Source: Litorimonas sp964352855
GTDB lineage: Bacteria > Pseudomonadota > Alphaproteobacteria > Caulobacterales > Maricaulaceae
Length of the DNA: 64,000 bases
Assembly (NCBI GenBank): GCA_964352855.1
Contig: CAYGTR010000001.1
Coordinates: 62,001-126,000 of the forward strand
Direction of reading: 5' to 3'
Position 1 is the first letter of the stretch; the number at the start of each line of letters is the position of its first letter. Below are positions 33,262 through 43,300 of the stretch, in pieces. Position numbers and translations under genes: made by a program. The notes beneath the pieces were generated by a model. It was not told where the DNA came from and did not search any database. It was given only the letters and a program-made list of their open reading frames with translations.

Positions 33262-35013
33262 TCATAGACGTTCTTTGGATATTAGTTTCCCGGGCATTAA
33301 CCCTCTCAGAGAATTACCGAGATAAATCTCATCGGCTGCAAGTAAGCGCATCAAAGATATATGTGCGTCCTTGGCCTTACCCGACTTAATGAGAGAGGCT
33401 CTCAACACGCCCGGCAGAAGGTTTGGCAGAGCCGGCGTAAAAAGCTCATTGCCTTCTTTAATAAAGAGCGATGTGAAGCTGCCTTCGCAAAGATAACCAT
33501 CCTTATCCAAAAACAAAACTTCATCTATATCATATTGCGCTTTTAACCGTGCGCGTTCCCCATCATAGAAATCCCGTGCTTCTACTTTTTGAGCGGTAAT
33601 TTGAAACTCATTTTTCAGAGGATAGCGAGATAAAGCAATTTTGAGGGGTGTCGTGATCTCTTCAAGCTCTATCCATGTCAGATTTATTTTCCCTTTCATA
33701 TTTAGCGATAACCGCACTCTGACAGACTTGTCGGGGAAGTTTTTAGCGTGTTCGGCCAGACATTGATCGATGGTGTTTTCAGCCAACGAAATGCCTAGAA
33801 TTTTCGCCGATGAAAGAAGTCTGGATTTATGCTCTGCTAATCTAATGAAACCGATTTTAGGATCCCATCGGAGTGTTTCAAAAACACCGTCTTGACGCGC
33901 GTTCAATATTTGAGACTTGAGCAAACATTCCTCATATTCGTCTTCGCCTTTGCTGTCTAAGACAACGCCGCTACCTACATCATATCGTAAAAGTCCGTTT
34001 GAGAGTTGGATCGTACGGATGGCCACATTGAAACAGGCGTCTCCCTCAGGCGTGATATATCCAATGGCCCCGCAATAAGCGTCGCGTGACATATGTTCTA
34101 AGTCATGAATAATTTCCATAGCCCGAATTTTCGGAGCTCCCGTCACAGAGCCGCAAGGGAACAGCCCGGTTAATATATCTCGCCAAGACTGCCCAGCTCG
34201 CAAAGTGCCTTCGACCTGAGACGTCATTTGGTGCAATGTCGGATAAGTCTCCAGCGTAAATAATTCGGGGACAGTAACAGAGCCTGCCTCGCACAGCCGC
34301 GAGAGATCATTGCGGAGTAAATCAACGATCATCAAATTCTCCGCTTGTGATTTCGGCTCATCACGCATTTCTTCCATAAGCGCCGTATCCGAGGCGCTGT
34401 CTCGAAGGCGAGGGCGCGTTCCCTTCATCGGACGCATCCGCATATTCGGGCCTTTTTTCTCAAAGAAAAGTTCAGGGGAAAAAGTTATTATGGCGTTTTT
34501 TCCGAGGTTAACAATGCCGCCATAACGTCCGGGTTGGGATTGGCGGAATGCGGCATGTAATTTATGCGCAGGCCAATCTGTATGGGCTTCCATCGGGAAG
34601 GTTAAATTAATTTGGTACACATCCCCCGCTTCAATGAAGCCCTGTATTTGTTGAAAGCGCGACAAATAATCAGATTTTGACCAAATGGGGGTCAGCGAAA
34701 GTTGGGGTTGCGTCGCCGTGTACAGCATTTCGGCAGGCGCGGCTTGAGGGGGGGCTTTGAAGACACCTAATTCTAAGAGCGGTTGGTCTTGGTTCTTCAA
34801 ACGGTTTTGCAATGACGTCTCTAGGGCATAACCGAGCTCATAAGAGAAAAACCCCGCTAAATAAAAACCACTTTTTTGGGCAAGCTCTATATCACGAAAT
34901 GCTTTATCTAACTCTGCAATTGAAAAAGCGGTTATGATTTTTTCAGGCGAAGAGAAGTAACGCGTTATCCCCGTTTTTTGATCGTCTAACAGAACATAAG
35001 GTGTTGTACTCAA
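33262..35013 (-). CDS. pabB: Aminodeoxychorismate synthase component I fused to 4-amino-4-deoxychorismate lyase
   Basis: 583 residues, TTG start. Residues 1-350 are the chorismate-binding domain with Arg-Met-Arg-Pro-Met-Lys-Gly-Thr-Arg-Pro (catalytic Lys of the PabB type), Gly-Ala-Pro-Lys-Ile-Arg-Ala-Met-Glu-Ile-Ile and Tyr-Cys-Gly-Ala-Ile-Gly-Tyr. Residues 370-583 are an aminotransferase class IV domain (PabC) ending with Glu-Gly-Ser-Phe-Thr-Ser-Leu-Phe and Leu-Leu-Pro-Gly-Val-Leu-Arg. Together they make p-aminobenzoate for folate. The glutaminase PabA is not in this window. The fusion is known in Alpha- and Gammaproteobacteria. Confidence 0.92.
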   Translation of the reverse strand: MSTTPYVLLDDQKTGITRYFSSPEKIITAFSIAELDKAFRDIELAQKSGFYLAGFFSYELGYALETSLQNRLKNQDQPLLELGVFKAPPQAAPAEMLYTATQPQLSLTPIWSKSDYLSRFQQIQGFIEAGDVYQINLTFPMEAHTDWPAHKLHAAFRQSQPGRYGGIVNLGKNAIITFSPELFFEKKGPNMRMRPMKGTRPRLRDSASDTALMEEMRDEPKSQAENLMIVDLLRNDLSRLCEAGSVTVPELFTLETYPTLHQMTSQVEGTLRAGQSWRDILTGLFPCGSVTGAPKIRAMEIIHDLEHMSRDAYCGAIGYITPEGDACFNVAIRTIQLSNGLLRYDVGSGVVLDSKGEDEYEECLLKSQILNARQDGVFETLRWDPKIGFIRLAEHKSRLLSSAKILGISLAENTIDQCLAEHAKNFPDKSVRVRLSLNMKGKINLTWIELEEITTPLKIALSRYPLKNEFQITAQKVEARDFYDGERARLKAQYDIDEVLFLDKDGYLCEGSFTSLFIKEGNELFTPALPNLLPGVLRASLIKSGKAKDAHISLMRLLAADEIYLGNSLRGLMPGKLISKERL

Positions 35014-35021
35014 TGGCTTAT

Positions 35022-35969
35022 CTAAAATCTAAAGCCGGGCATAAGCCCCGCATAAAAGGCATTGCGTCCCCGTAAAATCTTTGGGGCATTCTCAGGAAAA
35101 CAGCGGCGGAAACTCACGGGTGATCCCGGTGCAATCTGTCCTAACAGCCAAAAGTCAGCGGATATGACTTGAAGTGCGCGGGCGTATCCGCCCGTGCAGT
35201 GACCATCAATCAACGCCAAAACAGGCTTGCCATCGGGAGGAATCTGTAATGTGCCCGGCAATATGGGTGTGCTGACAAGGTTTTTCTTTTCTTTCAGCGC
35301 AATATGATCCCCAATAAGCCGTGCCCCCATGCGGTCCGTGTCTTGTGTCGCCTTAAAGGGAGAGGTGTACATATAGCGTTGGGATTCGGCTGTGAGCCAA
35401 TCCCATTCACTAACGGCGCGGGCGCGTAAAACAATGTGTTGAGAGAGTATAGGTGCATAGCCCGTGGGCAAGCTTTGTGATCCGATGTTATTTAATTCAG
35501 CAGAATAAATATCATCACCCGCACGATAAGGGCGACCGTCTAATCCTCCCAAGCTGGCTTGCTGATAAGTTGATACAGAGTCCAGAAAGCTTTCACCTTT
35601 TAAACCGCCTTCCACCGCGATATAGGCGCGGCATCCGATACGGGCGAAACTAAATGTAAGAATGTCGCCCGCCTCCACAATTAGAGACCGGTTCATCTCG
35701 ATATTCATACCATTGATTTGGGCCCACATTTCCGCACCCGAAATTGCGATACGCGTCTTGGTCATAAATTTAAGATGTAGGCCGCCTAACGTACATTCCA
35801 GCGCCGGCGCGTTCCAAGGATTGCCGACAACAAAATTTGCAATGGCAAAAGAGAGCCTATCTGCCGCTCCGCTTCGCGGGATTCCTAAATTACGATGCCC
35901 GGGACGACCCGCGTCTTGAAGCGTTGTTTGCGCACCGCCATTCAGAATTTTGAGAACAGGCACGCTCAT
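35022..35969 (-). CDS. pxpC: 5-oxoprolinase subunit C
   Basis: 315 residues from ATG 35969, overlapping the pxpB stop as ATGA. It matches the biotin-dependent carboxyltransferase-like family: Thr-Thr-Leu-Gln-Asp-Ala-Gly-Arg-Pro-Gly near the N-terminus, Ser-Gly-Ala-Ala-Asp, Asp-Arg-Met-Gly-Ala-Arg-Leu and Gly-Thr-Leu-Gln-Ile-Pro-Pro-Asp-Gly-Lys-Pro. With PxpA and PxpB it hydrolyses 5-oxoproline (pyroglutamate) to glutamate at the cost of ATP. Confidence 0.93.
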   Translation of the reverse strand: MSVPVLKILNGGAQTTLQDAGRPGHRNLGIPRSGAADRLSFAIANFVVGNPWNAPALECTLGGLHLKFMTKTRIAISGAEMWAQINGMNIEMNRSLIVEAGDILTFSFARIGCRAYIAVEGGLKGESFLDSVSTYQQASLGGLDGRPYRAGDDIYSAELNNIGSQSLPTGYAPILSQHIVLRARAVSEWDWLTAESQRYMYTSPFKATQDTDRMGARLIGDHIALKEKKNLVSTPILPGTLQIPPDGKPVLALIDGHCTGGYARALQVISADFWLLGQIAPGSPVSFRRCFPENAPKILRGRNAFYAGLMPGFRF

Positions 35970-36643
35970 AATGCGCACCCTCGGGGAATAAATCGAACCC
36001 TATCACCCGCTTTGACAGCAAAGGGGTTTTCCTTGGATTTATCGAACATAACCAATGGCGTGCGCCCGATAATTTGCCAACCGCCCGGACTTTCAAGTCC
36101 GTAAATACCCGTTTGCCAATTTGCGATCCCGATAGACCCCGGTTTCACGCTCGCGCGGGGTGTCTCGTGACGGGGAGAGTGTAAGGCTTTGTCGGTTTCA
36201 GACAGAAAAGCAAAGCCCGGAATGAAACCCATCAAACAGACGCGGTAAATGATGTCACTGTGTCTTTTAATGAGCTCATCTTGTGTTAATTTTGAAGACT
36301 GACAAATCGCGTCTATATCAGGCCCGTTTTCACCGCCGTAAAAAACGGGAATATCAATCGGAGTTTTCTCTTTTGCCTGTGTTTTTTTATCTAAGTTGAG
36401 AATAGCGGTTTCAGCGCGAGATTTAGCATCATCAATGTCTATTTCCATTGGGTTGAATGTAAACATAGCGCTGTCATAGGCAGGAATAACATTTGTCCAT
36501 ATTCCCAACGCATTGAGATTATCGGCGAGCATATGCACAGCGTCACATGCGGCCTCTGAATAGCCTTCCACATTATAAGTCACAAGAATGGCACTGTCGC
36601 CATAAGCTTGCACGCAGGGTGGTGATAAAGGTTCAAGCGACAT
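35966..36643 (-). CDS. pxpB: 5-oxoprolinase subunit B
   Basis: 225 residues of the allophanate hydrolase subunit 1 family. Diagnostic are Tyr-Gly-Asp-Ser-Ala-Ile-Leu-Val near the start, Ile-Pro-Val-Phe-Tyr-Gly-Gly and Gly-Phe-Ile-Pro-Gly-Phe-Ala-Phe-Leu, and the C-terminal Ser-Pro-Gly-Gly-Trp-Gln-Ile-Ile-Gly-Arg-Thr-Pro. Partner of PxpC in the ATP-dependent kinase step; the first 11 bases overlap pxpA. Confidence 0.93.
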   Translation of the reverse strand: MSLEPLSPPCVQAYGDSAILVTYNVEGYSEAACDAVHMLADNLNALGIWTNVIPAYDSAMFTFNPMEIDIDDAKSRAETAILNLDKKTQAKEKTPIDIPVFYGGENGPDIDAICQSSKLTQDELIKRHSDIIYRVCLMGFIPGFAFLSETDKALHSPRHETPRASVKPGSIGIANWQTGIYGLESPGGWQIIGRTPLVMFDKSKENPFAVKAGDRVRFIPRGCAL

Positions 36644-37442
36644 AGGCAGTAGGTCTTTTATTATTTAAGGTGTCTATGAAGGCTTTAATCTTGACGCCTT
36701 TAGCCTCCAGCGTGTCTCGTGCCAGTTTGGCTGTCTTCACCGCGCCTTGGCTGTCACCATGCAAACAGAGCGATTGCGTATCTAGCGTGAGTGTCTGCCC
36801 GCTATCCGTCTGGACGGTTTTATCAAGAACAAGACTAAGAGCCTGTTGAATGCGTTCAGGGTCTGTTGCTAAAATAGCGCCGGTTTTCGTGCGGCTGAGT
36901 AAATGTCCGTCATCGGTATAGCGGCGATCAATAAAGCCCTCTGCGACAAAACCAATATTCATTTGCTTTGCGGCAGAGGTCATTTCTGAATTCGGCCCGC
37001 CTAAAAGGATGAGTTTTGCGTCTATGTCAGCAATTACTTCTGCGATTAATTCTGCTTTCTCTCTGTCTTTCACGGCGTCATTATAAAGCGCCCCATGTGG
37101 TTTTACGTAAGAAATAAAAACACTTTCTTCTGCCGCAATTTCCGCCAGGCGACTAATTTGTTGCGTCAGGGCATTTCGTAAGGCCTGTGCCGAGATATGC
37201 TGTCCCAAAATCAATGAGGCTCGCCCAAAATTGTCGCGATCAGGATAAGCCGGGTGCGCCCCGATCGTCACGCCATTGTCTTTCGCGGTCCTAATGGTAG
37301 CGCGCATCGTTTCATCCGTCCCCGCATGGCCGCCACAGGCGATATTCGCTGACGTCACAGCCGTCAGAATTTGTGCCTCGGCTTTCGCCCATCCGGGGTT
37401 GTCGGCTTCGCCCACATCAGCATTTAGGTCGATGACTCGCAT
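36633..37442 (-). CDS. pxpA: 5-oxoprolinase subunit A (LamB/YcsF)
   Basis: 269 residues. Asp-Leu-Asn-Ala-Asp-Val-Gly-Glu at the start, Ala-Cys-Gly-Gly-His-Ala-Gly and Val-Lys-Pro-His-Gly-Ala-Leu-Tyr-Asn are the family markers of this polysaccharide-deacetylase-like fold. First gene of pxpABC and of the long minus-strand run; it is divergent from the TauE gene with a 62-base gap. Confidence 0.95.
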   Translation of the reverse strand: MRVIDLNADVGEADNPGWAKAEAQILTAVTSANIACGGHAGTDETMRATIRTAKDNGVTIGAHPAYPDRDNFGRASLILGQHISAQALRNALTQQISRLAEIAAEESVFISYVKPHGALYNDAVKDREKAELIAEVIADIDAKLILLGGPNSEMTSAAKQMNIGFVAEGFIDRRYTDDGHLLSRTKTGAILATDPERIQQALSLVLDKTVQTDSGQTLTLDTQSLCLHGDSQGAVKTAKLARDTLEAKGVKIKAFIDTLNNKRPTAYVA

Positions 37443-37504
37443 TGTGTCCTCATAACTTGTGAATAAGGATTAGACTATGGGAAAGTGACACGCCAAGAAG
37501 AGAT

Positions 37505-38260
37505 ATGATTGAGGATCCTCTTTTTTGGGCGAGTGCCGTCTTTGCTGTTATCATAACGGGTATTTCCAAAGGCGGCTTTGGCGGGTTGGCGCTGTTTGCC
37601 GTCCCGGTTATGGCGCTGACAATTTCACCATTGCAGGCGGCCGGTATAATGTTGCCTATTTTAATCGTTATGGATTGGGTCAGTGTTTGGGCCTATCGCA
37701 AGACTTGGGATAAGTCGCTTCTCCTTTTGATATTGCCCGGTGCGATTATCGGCATTGCTTTGGGCGGATTATTGGCAAGCTATGTCGATGATCGTTTTGT
37801 GCGTTTGAGTGTCGGTGTGATTGCTGTCCTCTTTCCGATTTATGCGGTCATTTTACCTCTGTTCAAAATTAAGCCCGGCGCAGGCGTCAAAGGCAATAAA
37901 CCCCTCGGCGTTATCGCAGGCACTGTGGCGGGCTTTACCAGTTTCCTTGCACATGCCGGTGGTCCGCCCTTTCAAGCCTATGTCATTCCGCAGGGACTAG
38001 ACAAACGCGTCTATGCGGGCAGTGCGGTGATGTTTTTCTTTGTTGTTAATTTCATCAAGCTCATTCCTTACGCGCTATTGGGGCAGTTCGATGCGACGAA
38101 CCTCAAGACCTCCGCCATGCTGATCCCGCTCGCGCCTGTGGGTGTGCTCTTTGGGGTTTGGTTGTTGAAACGCATCGATCAAGATGTGTTTTACCGTATC
38201 ATGTATGGGTTGATTTTTCTGACGGGTCTCAAGCTCCTTTGTGATGGTTTCGTTTTATAA
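37505..38260 (+). CDS. TauE/SafE-family sulfite or anion exporter
   Basis: 251 residues with about eight membrane helices. The family repeat shows as Gly-Ile-Ser-Lys-Gly-Gly-Phe-Gly-Gly in the first helix and His-Ala-Gly-Gly-Pro-Pro-Phe-Gln-Ala in the second half. Family members export sulfite, sulfonates or related anions; the substrate here is unknown. Its stop overlaps the convergent BaiN-like gene by six bases. Confidence 0.87.
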   Translation: MIEDPLFWASAVFAVIITGISKGGFGGLALFAVPVMALTISPLQAAGIMLPILIVMDWVSVWAYRKTWDKSLLLLILPGAIIGIALGGLLASYVDDRFVRLSVGVIAVLFPIYAVILPLFKIKPGAGVKGNKPLGVIAGTVAGFTSFLAHAGGPPFQAYVIPQGLDKRVYAGSAVMFFFVVNFIKLIPYALLGQFDATNLKTSAMLIPLAPVGVLFGVWLLKRIDQDVFYRIMYGLIFLTGLKLLCDGFVL

Positions 38261-39436
38261 GGCATCCGCACACGCGATTCCGCTGGCCCACGCCCATTGG
38301 AAATTATGTCCGCCGAGATGCCCCGTCACATCGACCACTTCACCGATAAAATAGAGCCCCTTGACGGATTTTACTTCCATCGTTTTGGACGACAGGCAAT
38401 CTGTATCAACGCCGCCTTTGGTCACTTCGGCCTTACGATAACCCTCGCTGCCTGCGGGTGTGACGTGCCAATGATTGACCATCAGTGCGAGATTAGTCAG
38501 TGCCGCATCCGACATATCCGCAAGGCGCAGCTGTTTGATCTGAGACGCAAAATAACCCGCCAACCGGTTGGGCAGATATTGCGAGAGCCAGTTTTCCGGG
38601 CTTTGCCGGGGGGTCTCCGTGCGGGCTTTTTTTAATTCTGCCAAGATATCCGTTCCGGGCGCGAGGTCGATAGAAATCGAATCCCCCGGCGACCAATAAG
38701 ATGAAATCTGTAAAATCGCCGGGCCGGATAATCCCCGATGGGTGAACAGCAAGGCCTCGTCAAAACTATGGTCAGGGTGGCTGACGACAGAATTAGCGCT
38801 TACCCCGGACAGCGCCGCAATCGGGTCTTTCAACTCGCCTGTAAACGTCAGCGGCACAAGGGCAGGGACGGGCTCAATGAGGGGCAAGTCGAAACGCAGC
38901 GCCAGTTCATAACCAAAACGCGAAGCCCCCATTTTCGGAATACTCGGCCCGCCACACGCCACAACAACGGACTTCGCCTCTATCGCTTCGCGGGATGTGG
39001 TGACAACAAACCCCGCCTCATATTTATCCACGCCGAGCACTTCGGTCTCGAGCCGTAATTCCATACCATTGTCTGATCCGTGGGCTGCTTCCGCGATCAA
39101 CATGTCGATAATCTGTTGGCTGCTCTCATCACAAAAAAGCTGTCCCTTGGTTTTTTCATGCCACGCAATGCTGTAGCGCTCGACTAAATTGATAAAGTCC
39201 TGCGGCGTGTAACGGGCAAGGGCAGAACGGGCAAAATGCGGGTTTTGCGAAATGAAGTTCTTATAGGTGCAATGAATATTGGTGAAATTACACCGCCCGC
39301 CGCCGCTGATACGGATTTTTTCACCGGGGCGTTTCGCATGTTCCAGAACAAGGACGGACAGACCGCGCTGCACCGCACGTCCCGCACACATAAGGCCCGC
39401 CGCCCCTGCACCGATAATGATAACATCGTAACTCAT
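38255..39436 (-). CDS. BaiN/YhiN-family FAD-dependent oxidoreductase (HI0933-like)
   Basis: 393 residues. Dinucleotide motif Gly-Ala-Gly-Ala-Ala-Gly at residues 8-13, Gly-Glu-Lys-Ile-Arg-Ile-Ser-Gly-Gly-Gly-Arg-Cys-Asn-Phe-Thr-Asn, the family signature, and a C-terminal Gly-Glu-Val-Val-Asp-Val-Thr-Gly-His-Leu-Gly-Gly-His-Asn-Phe-Gln with Trp-Ala-Trp-Ala-Ser-Gly. The family includes the bile-acid reductase BaiN, but most members have no known substrate. Confidence 0.9.
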   Translation of the reverse strand: MSYDVIIIGAGAAGLMCAGRAVQRGLSVLVLEHAKRPGEKIRISGGGRCNFTNIHCTYKNFISQNPHFARSALARYTPQDFINLVERYSIAWHEKTKGQLFCDESSQQIIDMLIAEAAHGSDNGMELRLETEVLGVDKYEAGFVVTTSREAIEAKSVVVACGGPSIPKMGASRFGYELALRFDLPLIEPVPALVPLTFTGELKDPIAALSGVSANSVVSHPDHSFDEALLFTHRGLSGPAILQISSYWSPGDSISIDLAPGTDILAELKKARTETPRQSPENWLSQYLPNRLAGYFASQIKQLRLADMSDAALTNLALMVNHWHVTPAGSEGYRKAEVTKGGVDTDCLSSKTMEVKSVKGLYFIGEVVDVTGHLGGHNFQWAWASGIACADAL

Positions 39437-39559
39437 GCGGGGCGCATATCACTCGTCTTAAATTTTAGCGATGTAAAAATTTGTCCCAATAGTGAAAAGC
39501 TTTTCAGTTTGACGCTCTACGGTCTCCGTAATAGCAATCTATTTATAAAGGAGAATCAC

Positions 39560-40147
39560 ATGGCCACAAAATTGATTTCTATCATGAGTGGAGTAGTTAT
39601 AGTTTTTTTGTCTGCAAATGCCTTTGCTACTGACCCTCTTACGTCATTCTTAAATTGTTCTAACATAGAGAATCCGCCAAAGCGTTATGCTTGTTATGAT
39701 GCAACTGCGGCAGAAGTTAAGTCGCAAAAGAACGGTGGAATCATAGCCCCAAAGTATGAGGCGATCCCCAAGAAGACAGTTCCAAGCACTGCAAAAAATG
39801 GAGTGAATGAACCAGAAGCAAAAGAAAAACTGTTCGGGCTTTTTCCTCGAGGACCAAAAGCAACAGAAGAATCTGAATTTGGAATAAGGCCTGAGGTGCT
39901 AGAGCCTGAATCCATCACTGAAATTGAAAGCCTTATTCGGGATTTTTCTTTAGCACATACAGGTGAAGTCACTATACTTCTTGAAAATGATCAAATTTGG
40001 CGTCAGTTATCTGGAGATGCGACCAAGCTCTCAAATTCGCGAATGAAACGACAAGCGACTGCAACAGTGCGCGAGGCGGCTTTTGGTAGTTATCGCATGA
40101 CATTATCTCCCTCCCAAAAATCTATAAGGGTTAAGCGCATTAAATAA
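39560..40147 (+). CDS. Secreted protein with N-terminal Cys-pair motif, unknown function
   Basis: 195 residues from ATG 39560, which has AAAGGAG seven bases upstream; the frame is open 324 bases further but without such a site. The signal peptide ends at Ala-Phe-Ala (about residue 20). The mature start reads Leu-Asn-Cys-Ser-Asn-Ile...Arg-Tyr-Ala-Cys-Tyr-Asp, a Cys-x(13)-Cys-Tyr-Asp pattern, and the C-terminal domain has Glu-Asn-Asp-Gln-Ile-Trp-Arg-Gln and a final Ile-Arg-Val-Lys-Arg. Small periplasmic proteins with this two-part layout are frequent in Alphaproteobacteria and uncharacterised. It precedes the TonB-dependent receptor on the same strand. Confidence 0.75.
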   Translation: MATKLISIMSGVVIVFLSANAFATDPLTSFLNCSNIENPPKRYACYDATAAEVKSQKNGGIIAPKYEAIPKKTVPSTAKNGVNEPEAKEKLFGLFPRGPKATEESEFGIRPEVLEPESITEIESLIRDFSLAHTGEVTILLENDQIWRQLSGDATKLSNSRMKRQATATVREAAFGSYRMTLSPSQKSIRVKRIK

Positions 40148-40229
40148 ATGGCGTTCTTTGAATCAGAAAACCCCTATCTCTTTGCCTCGTTTCTAAAGTG
40201 AATTTTGAAGGTAATATTTAGCAAACAAG

Positions 40230-40268
40230 ATCACCTTAACGTTTAGTCAATAAAATCACCTTAACCAT
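40230..40268. promoter_or_regulatory. Tandem repeat ATCACCTTAAC with a CtrA-like half site
   Basis: ATCACCTTAAC occurs at 40230-40240 and again at 40255-40265, as part of a 25-base imperfect direct repeat. The second copy runs into TTAACCAT (40261-40268), the CtrA half-site, and TTAACCATTGTTAAT. The repeats lie about 65-105 bases before the TonB-receptor gene and could be regulator sites for it. Confidence 0.4.
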
Positions 40269-40332
40269 TGTTAATTACTACAGAGATGCATGTGGTGCCG
40301 GTCCAATCAATCGGAAAACAATCTTAAGGGAG

Positions 40333-43300
40333 ATGAACGTGGAAACGCTTAAAATAAAAAAGCTAGCTCTCATGACGTCAATATTGACAGCAATGAGTTG
40401 TGCCTATCCAGTTATGGCGCAGGATAACCAAGTAGAACAACTCGATAGTTCAACAACGCTCGCTGATGAAGATGTAGACCAGATTATTGTTACGGGTTCA
40501 CGCCTTCGTCGTGATAGTTTTAGCTCAATCTCTCCTGTTCAGACAATTGATGCTCAGATCAGCAGAGATTTTGGTCTTACAGATACAGCAGACCTCATTA
40601 GTCAATCACCACAAGTAACAGGTGCACAACTTGATGGTTCAATCAACTCGGGTTCACCTACAGCAGCAGTTGAAGGTGTTCCGGTTAATGGTCCCGGAGC
40701 TGCGACAGTTTCCTTACGTGGTTTAGGGGCTGAGAGAACACTTCTTCTCGTGAATGGTCGTCGTCTTTCACCATCAGGTGTTCGTGGGGCTCCAGTTGCA
40801 CCAGATTTAAATCTTATTCCGAGTACAATGATCGATCGTGTAGAAATTTTGACTGACGGTGCATCATCTATCTATGGCGCTGACGCTGTTGCGGGTGTTG
40901 CGAACATCATCCTCCGTAATGATTTTGAAGGTTTGGAAACAAGCTTAAACTTTAGTTTGCCAGAAGAAAGTGGCGGAGGAACAACTCAGTTAGGGCTAAT
41001 TGGTGGTGCCTCATCTGATAAAGGCCGTTTCACAATTGCCGCAGAATACTTCAATCGTGAAAGAGTTTTAACAGGCGATCGTCCCGACTTTAATGATTGC
41101 CTGCGTGACATCCAAGTCACTCAGTCAGGTGACGTTGTTTCAGAGTGTATTGATGCCCGGCCCGACAATGCTGTTTTCATAGGCAGCGAAGGCTTTGTAT
41201 TTAGTACGCCGGGTTCGACAGACATAGGCGTTCCTGGGTTTTCTACTGGTGATGCACTGCCAACAGAATTCCGTTTAACTGATATTTACACATTGCAAGA
41301 TGAAGAACGTGATACGCAACTCAGAGAAGAGCTAGAACGTGTTAATCTTTTTGCAACGGGTGAATATGAGCTTAACTTCCTTAAGCGAGATAATTTCTAC
41401 TTTGAAGCTTCCTATGCCCAGCGTAATTCAGAGGGGAAATTTACGAGTGAACAAATCTTCCCGGGTATTCCTGCGTTTATTCCACAAGAAGACGCAAATG
41501 GAAACTTACTTGTAAATCCTGATGGCTCACTTCAGCTTTTCGATAACCCTCTTAATCCATTCACAGAAGATGCTCTTCCCGTTATTACGACGGGGGCTTT
41601 ACCTCAACTCCGAGAGACTGAACTCTCCAACTTCCGGTTTGTTGCGGGCCTTGAAGGCGACTTAGCTTTTGGCGCTTTGGATGAAAAAAATTGGGTCTAT
41701 GATGTAAACTATAGCTATGACCGTAGCTATGGAACAGTGATACAGCCTGTATTGCGCGAAAATGCTATCCGTGAATCTATAGATACGCTTCGTCTTGACG
41801 CCAATGGTGATTTGACCTGTGGTTATCCACGTACAGCGCTTTCATTCGGCTTCCTAACGCCGCAAGATTGTGTGGTTGTTGATTTCTTTGCTGACTCTCT
41901 TTTCACAGTGGATGGCGGAACAAAGAATTTCGCAACGGCAGAGGAAATTAATTTCCTCACAGGAAATGCCATTAATACGACTGAAATTCAGCAAACATTG
42001 TTTCAGGGCATTGTAACTGGTGATGTATTTGATCTGCCTGCTGGTACTGTTGGTCTCGTACTCGGAGCTGAATATCGCGAGCAAAAAATCAATTCGCGCA
42101 ATGACGTGACGCGCGCGAATGGTTTAGGGGCATCCGAAGTGCCTGACCAAGAGCGCGATACAATTGGCTCTACATCTTTAACAGAATTTTTTGCTGAAAC
42201 AGAAATTCCCATTTTTGATGGGTTTACGACTAACCTTTCGGGGCGTTACACTGACGAGGAAAACTTTGGAGATGAGTTTACCTACAGCATTAAAGGTTCA
42301 TGGGAGATCACTGATTTCTTCCGACTTCGTTCTACCTTTGGAACAACATTCCGTGCGCCTAACTTACGTGAACAATTCTTGGCGGGACAAGCGGGTACGA
42401 TTGGCGGGGGCAATGACCCGTGTCTCGTACCTATCGATGCTAATAATGGTGGTGTATATGATCCCACACAGGATGATCGTCCTCAAATAGTTTTAGACAA
42501 CTGTGTTGCTTCGGGGGCTGACCCTACGGCACTGGGCTTACAAGCAACGACCGGTATTCCAACCACAACGGGCGGCAGTACGGGTTTGAGTGCAGAAACA
42601 TCAGAAAGCTTAACAGCTGGCTTTGTTTTCTCTCAGCCTTGGTCTGATGATTTTGATTTTGACTTAGCAGTAACTTACTTCGATATCACAGTAAGCGATA
42701 CTGTTGAAGAAAGCAGGGCGGATGAAATACTTCAAAGATGCTTTAATGACGAACCCAATTTGGCAAGTGCATTCTGTGACCGTGTAACACGTAATACGGG
42801 CAACCCAGCTACCGCAACGATTTCCAATGTTGATGCATCATTTATTAATGTGGGTCGCGTTACATCCGAAGGCCTGGACATCAATGCACGTTATAACCGC
42901 TCAATTGATCGTATTTGGAAAGGTGCTGACCTGTCTCTCAACTTCACGGGAACGCACTACATATCACAAGAAGAGCAAATTGATCCAGATTCACTCATTG
43001 ATGATAATGCTGGTGAAATTTCAACACCTGACTTTTCTTTCTTAGCGACAGCTAATGTTTCTAAGGACGCATGGACAGGCCGCTGGCGCACCCGTTACAT
43101 TGGTGACGGTCAGCAGGATGAGTCAGATGCCTTTGAGGTTGGGACAAATAATCGTACAGCATGTGGTGCTCTAGGTATCACCGAAGCCTGCCGTGATGTA
43201 GATTTTGTCGACTCAGTTTGGTATCATGACGCATCAGTGAGTTATGATGCTGACGATTGGGCTGTGACTGTTGGTATTAACAACATATTTGATAAGAACC

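Noticed and set aside
39236..39559. Long N-terminal extension of the secreted protein starting at 39236
   Set aside because: It overlaps the antisense BaiN-like gene, whereas ATG 39560 has a strong ribosome site and a perfect signal peptide.
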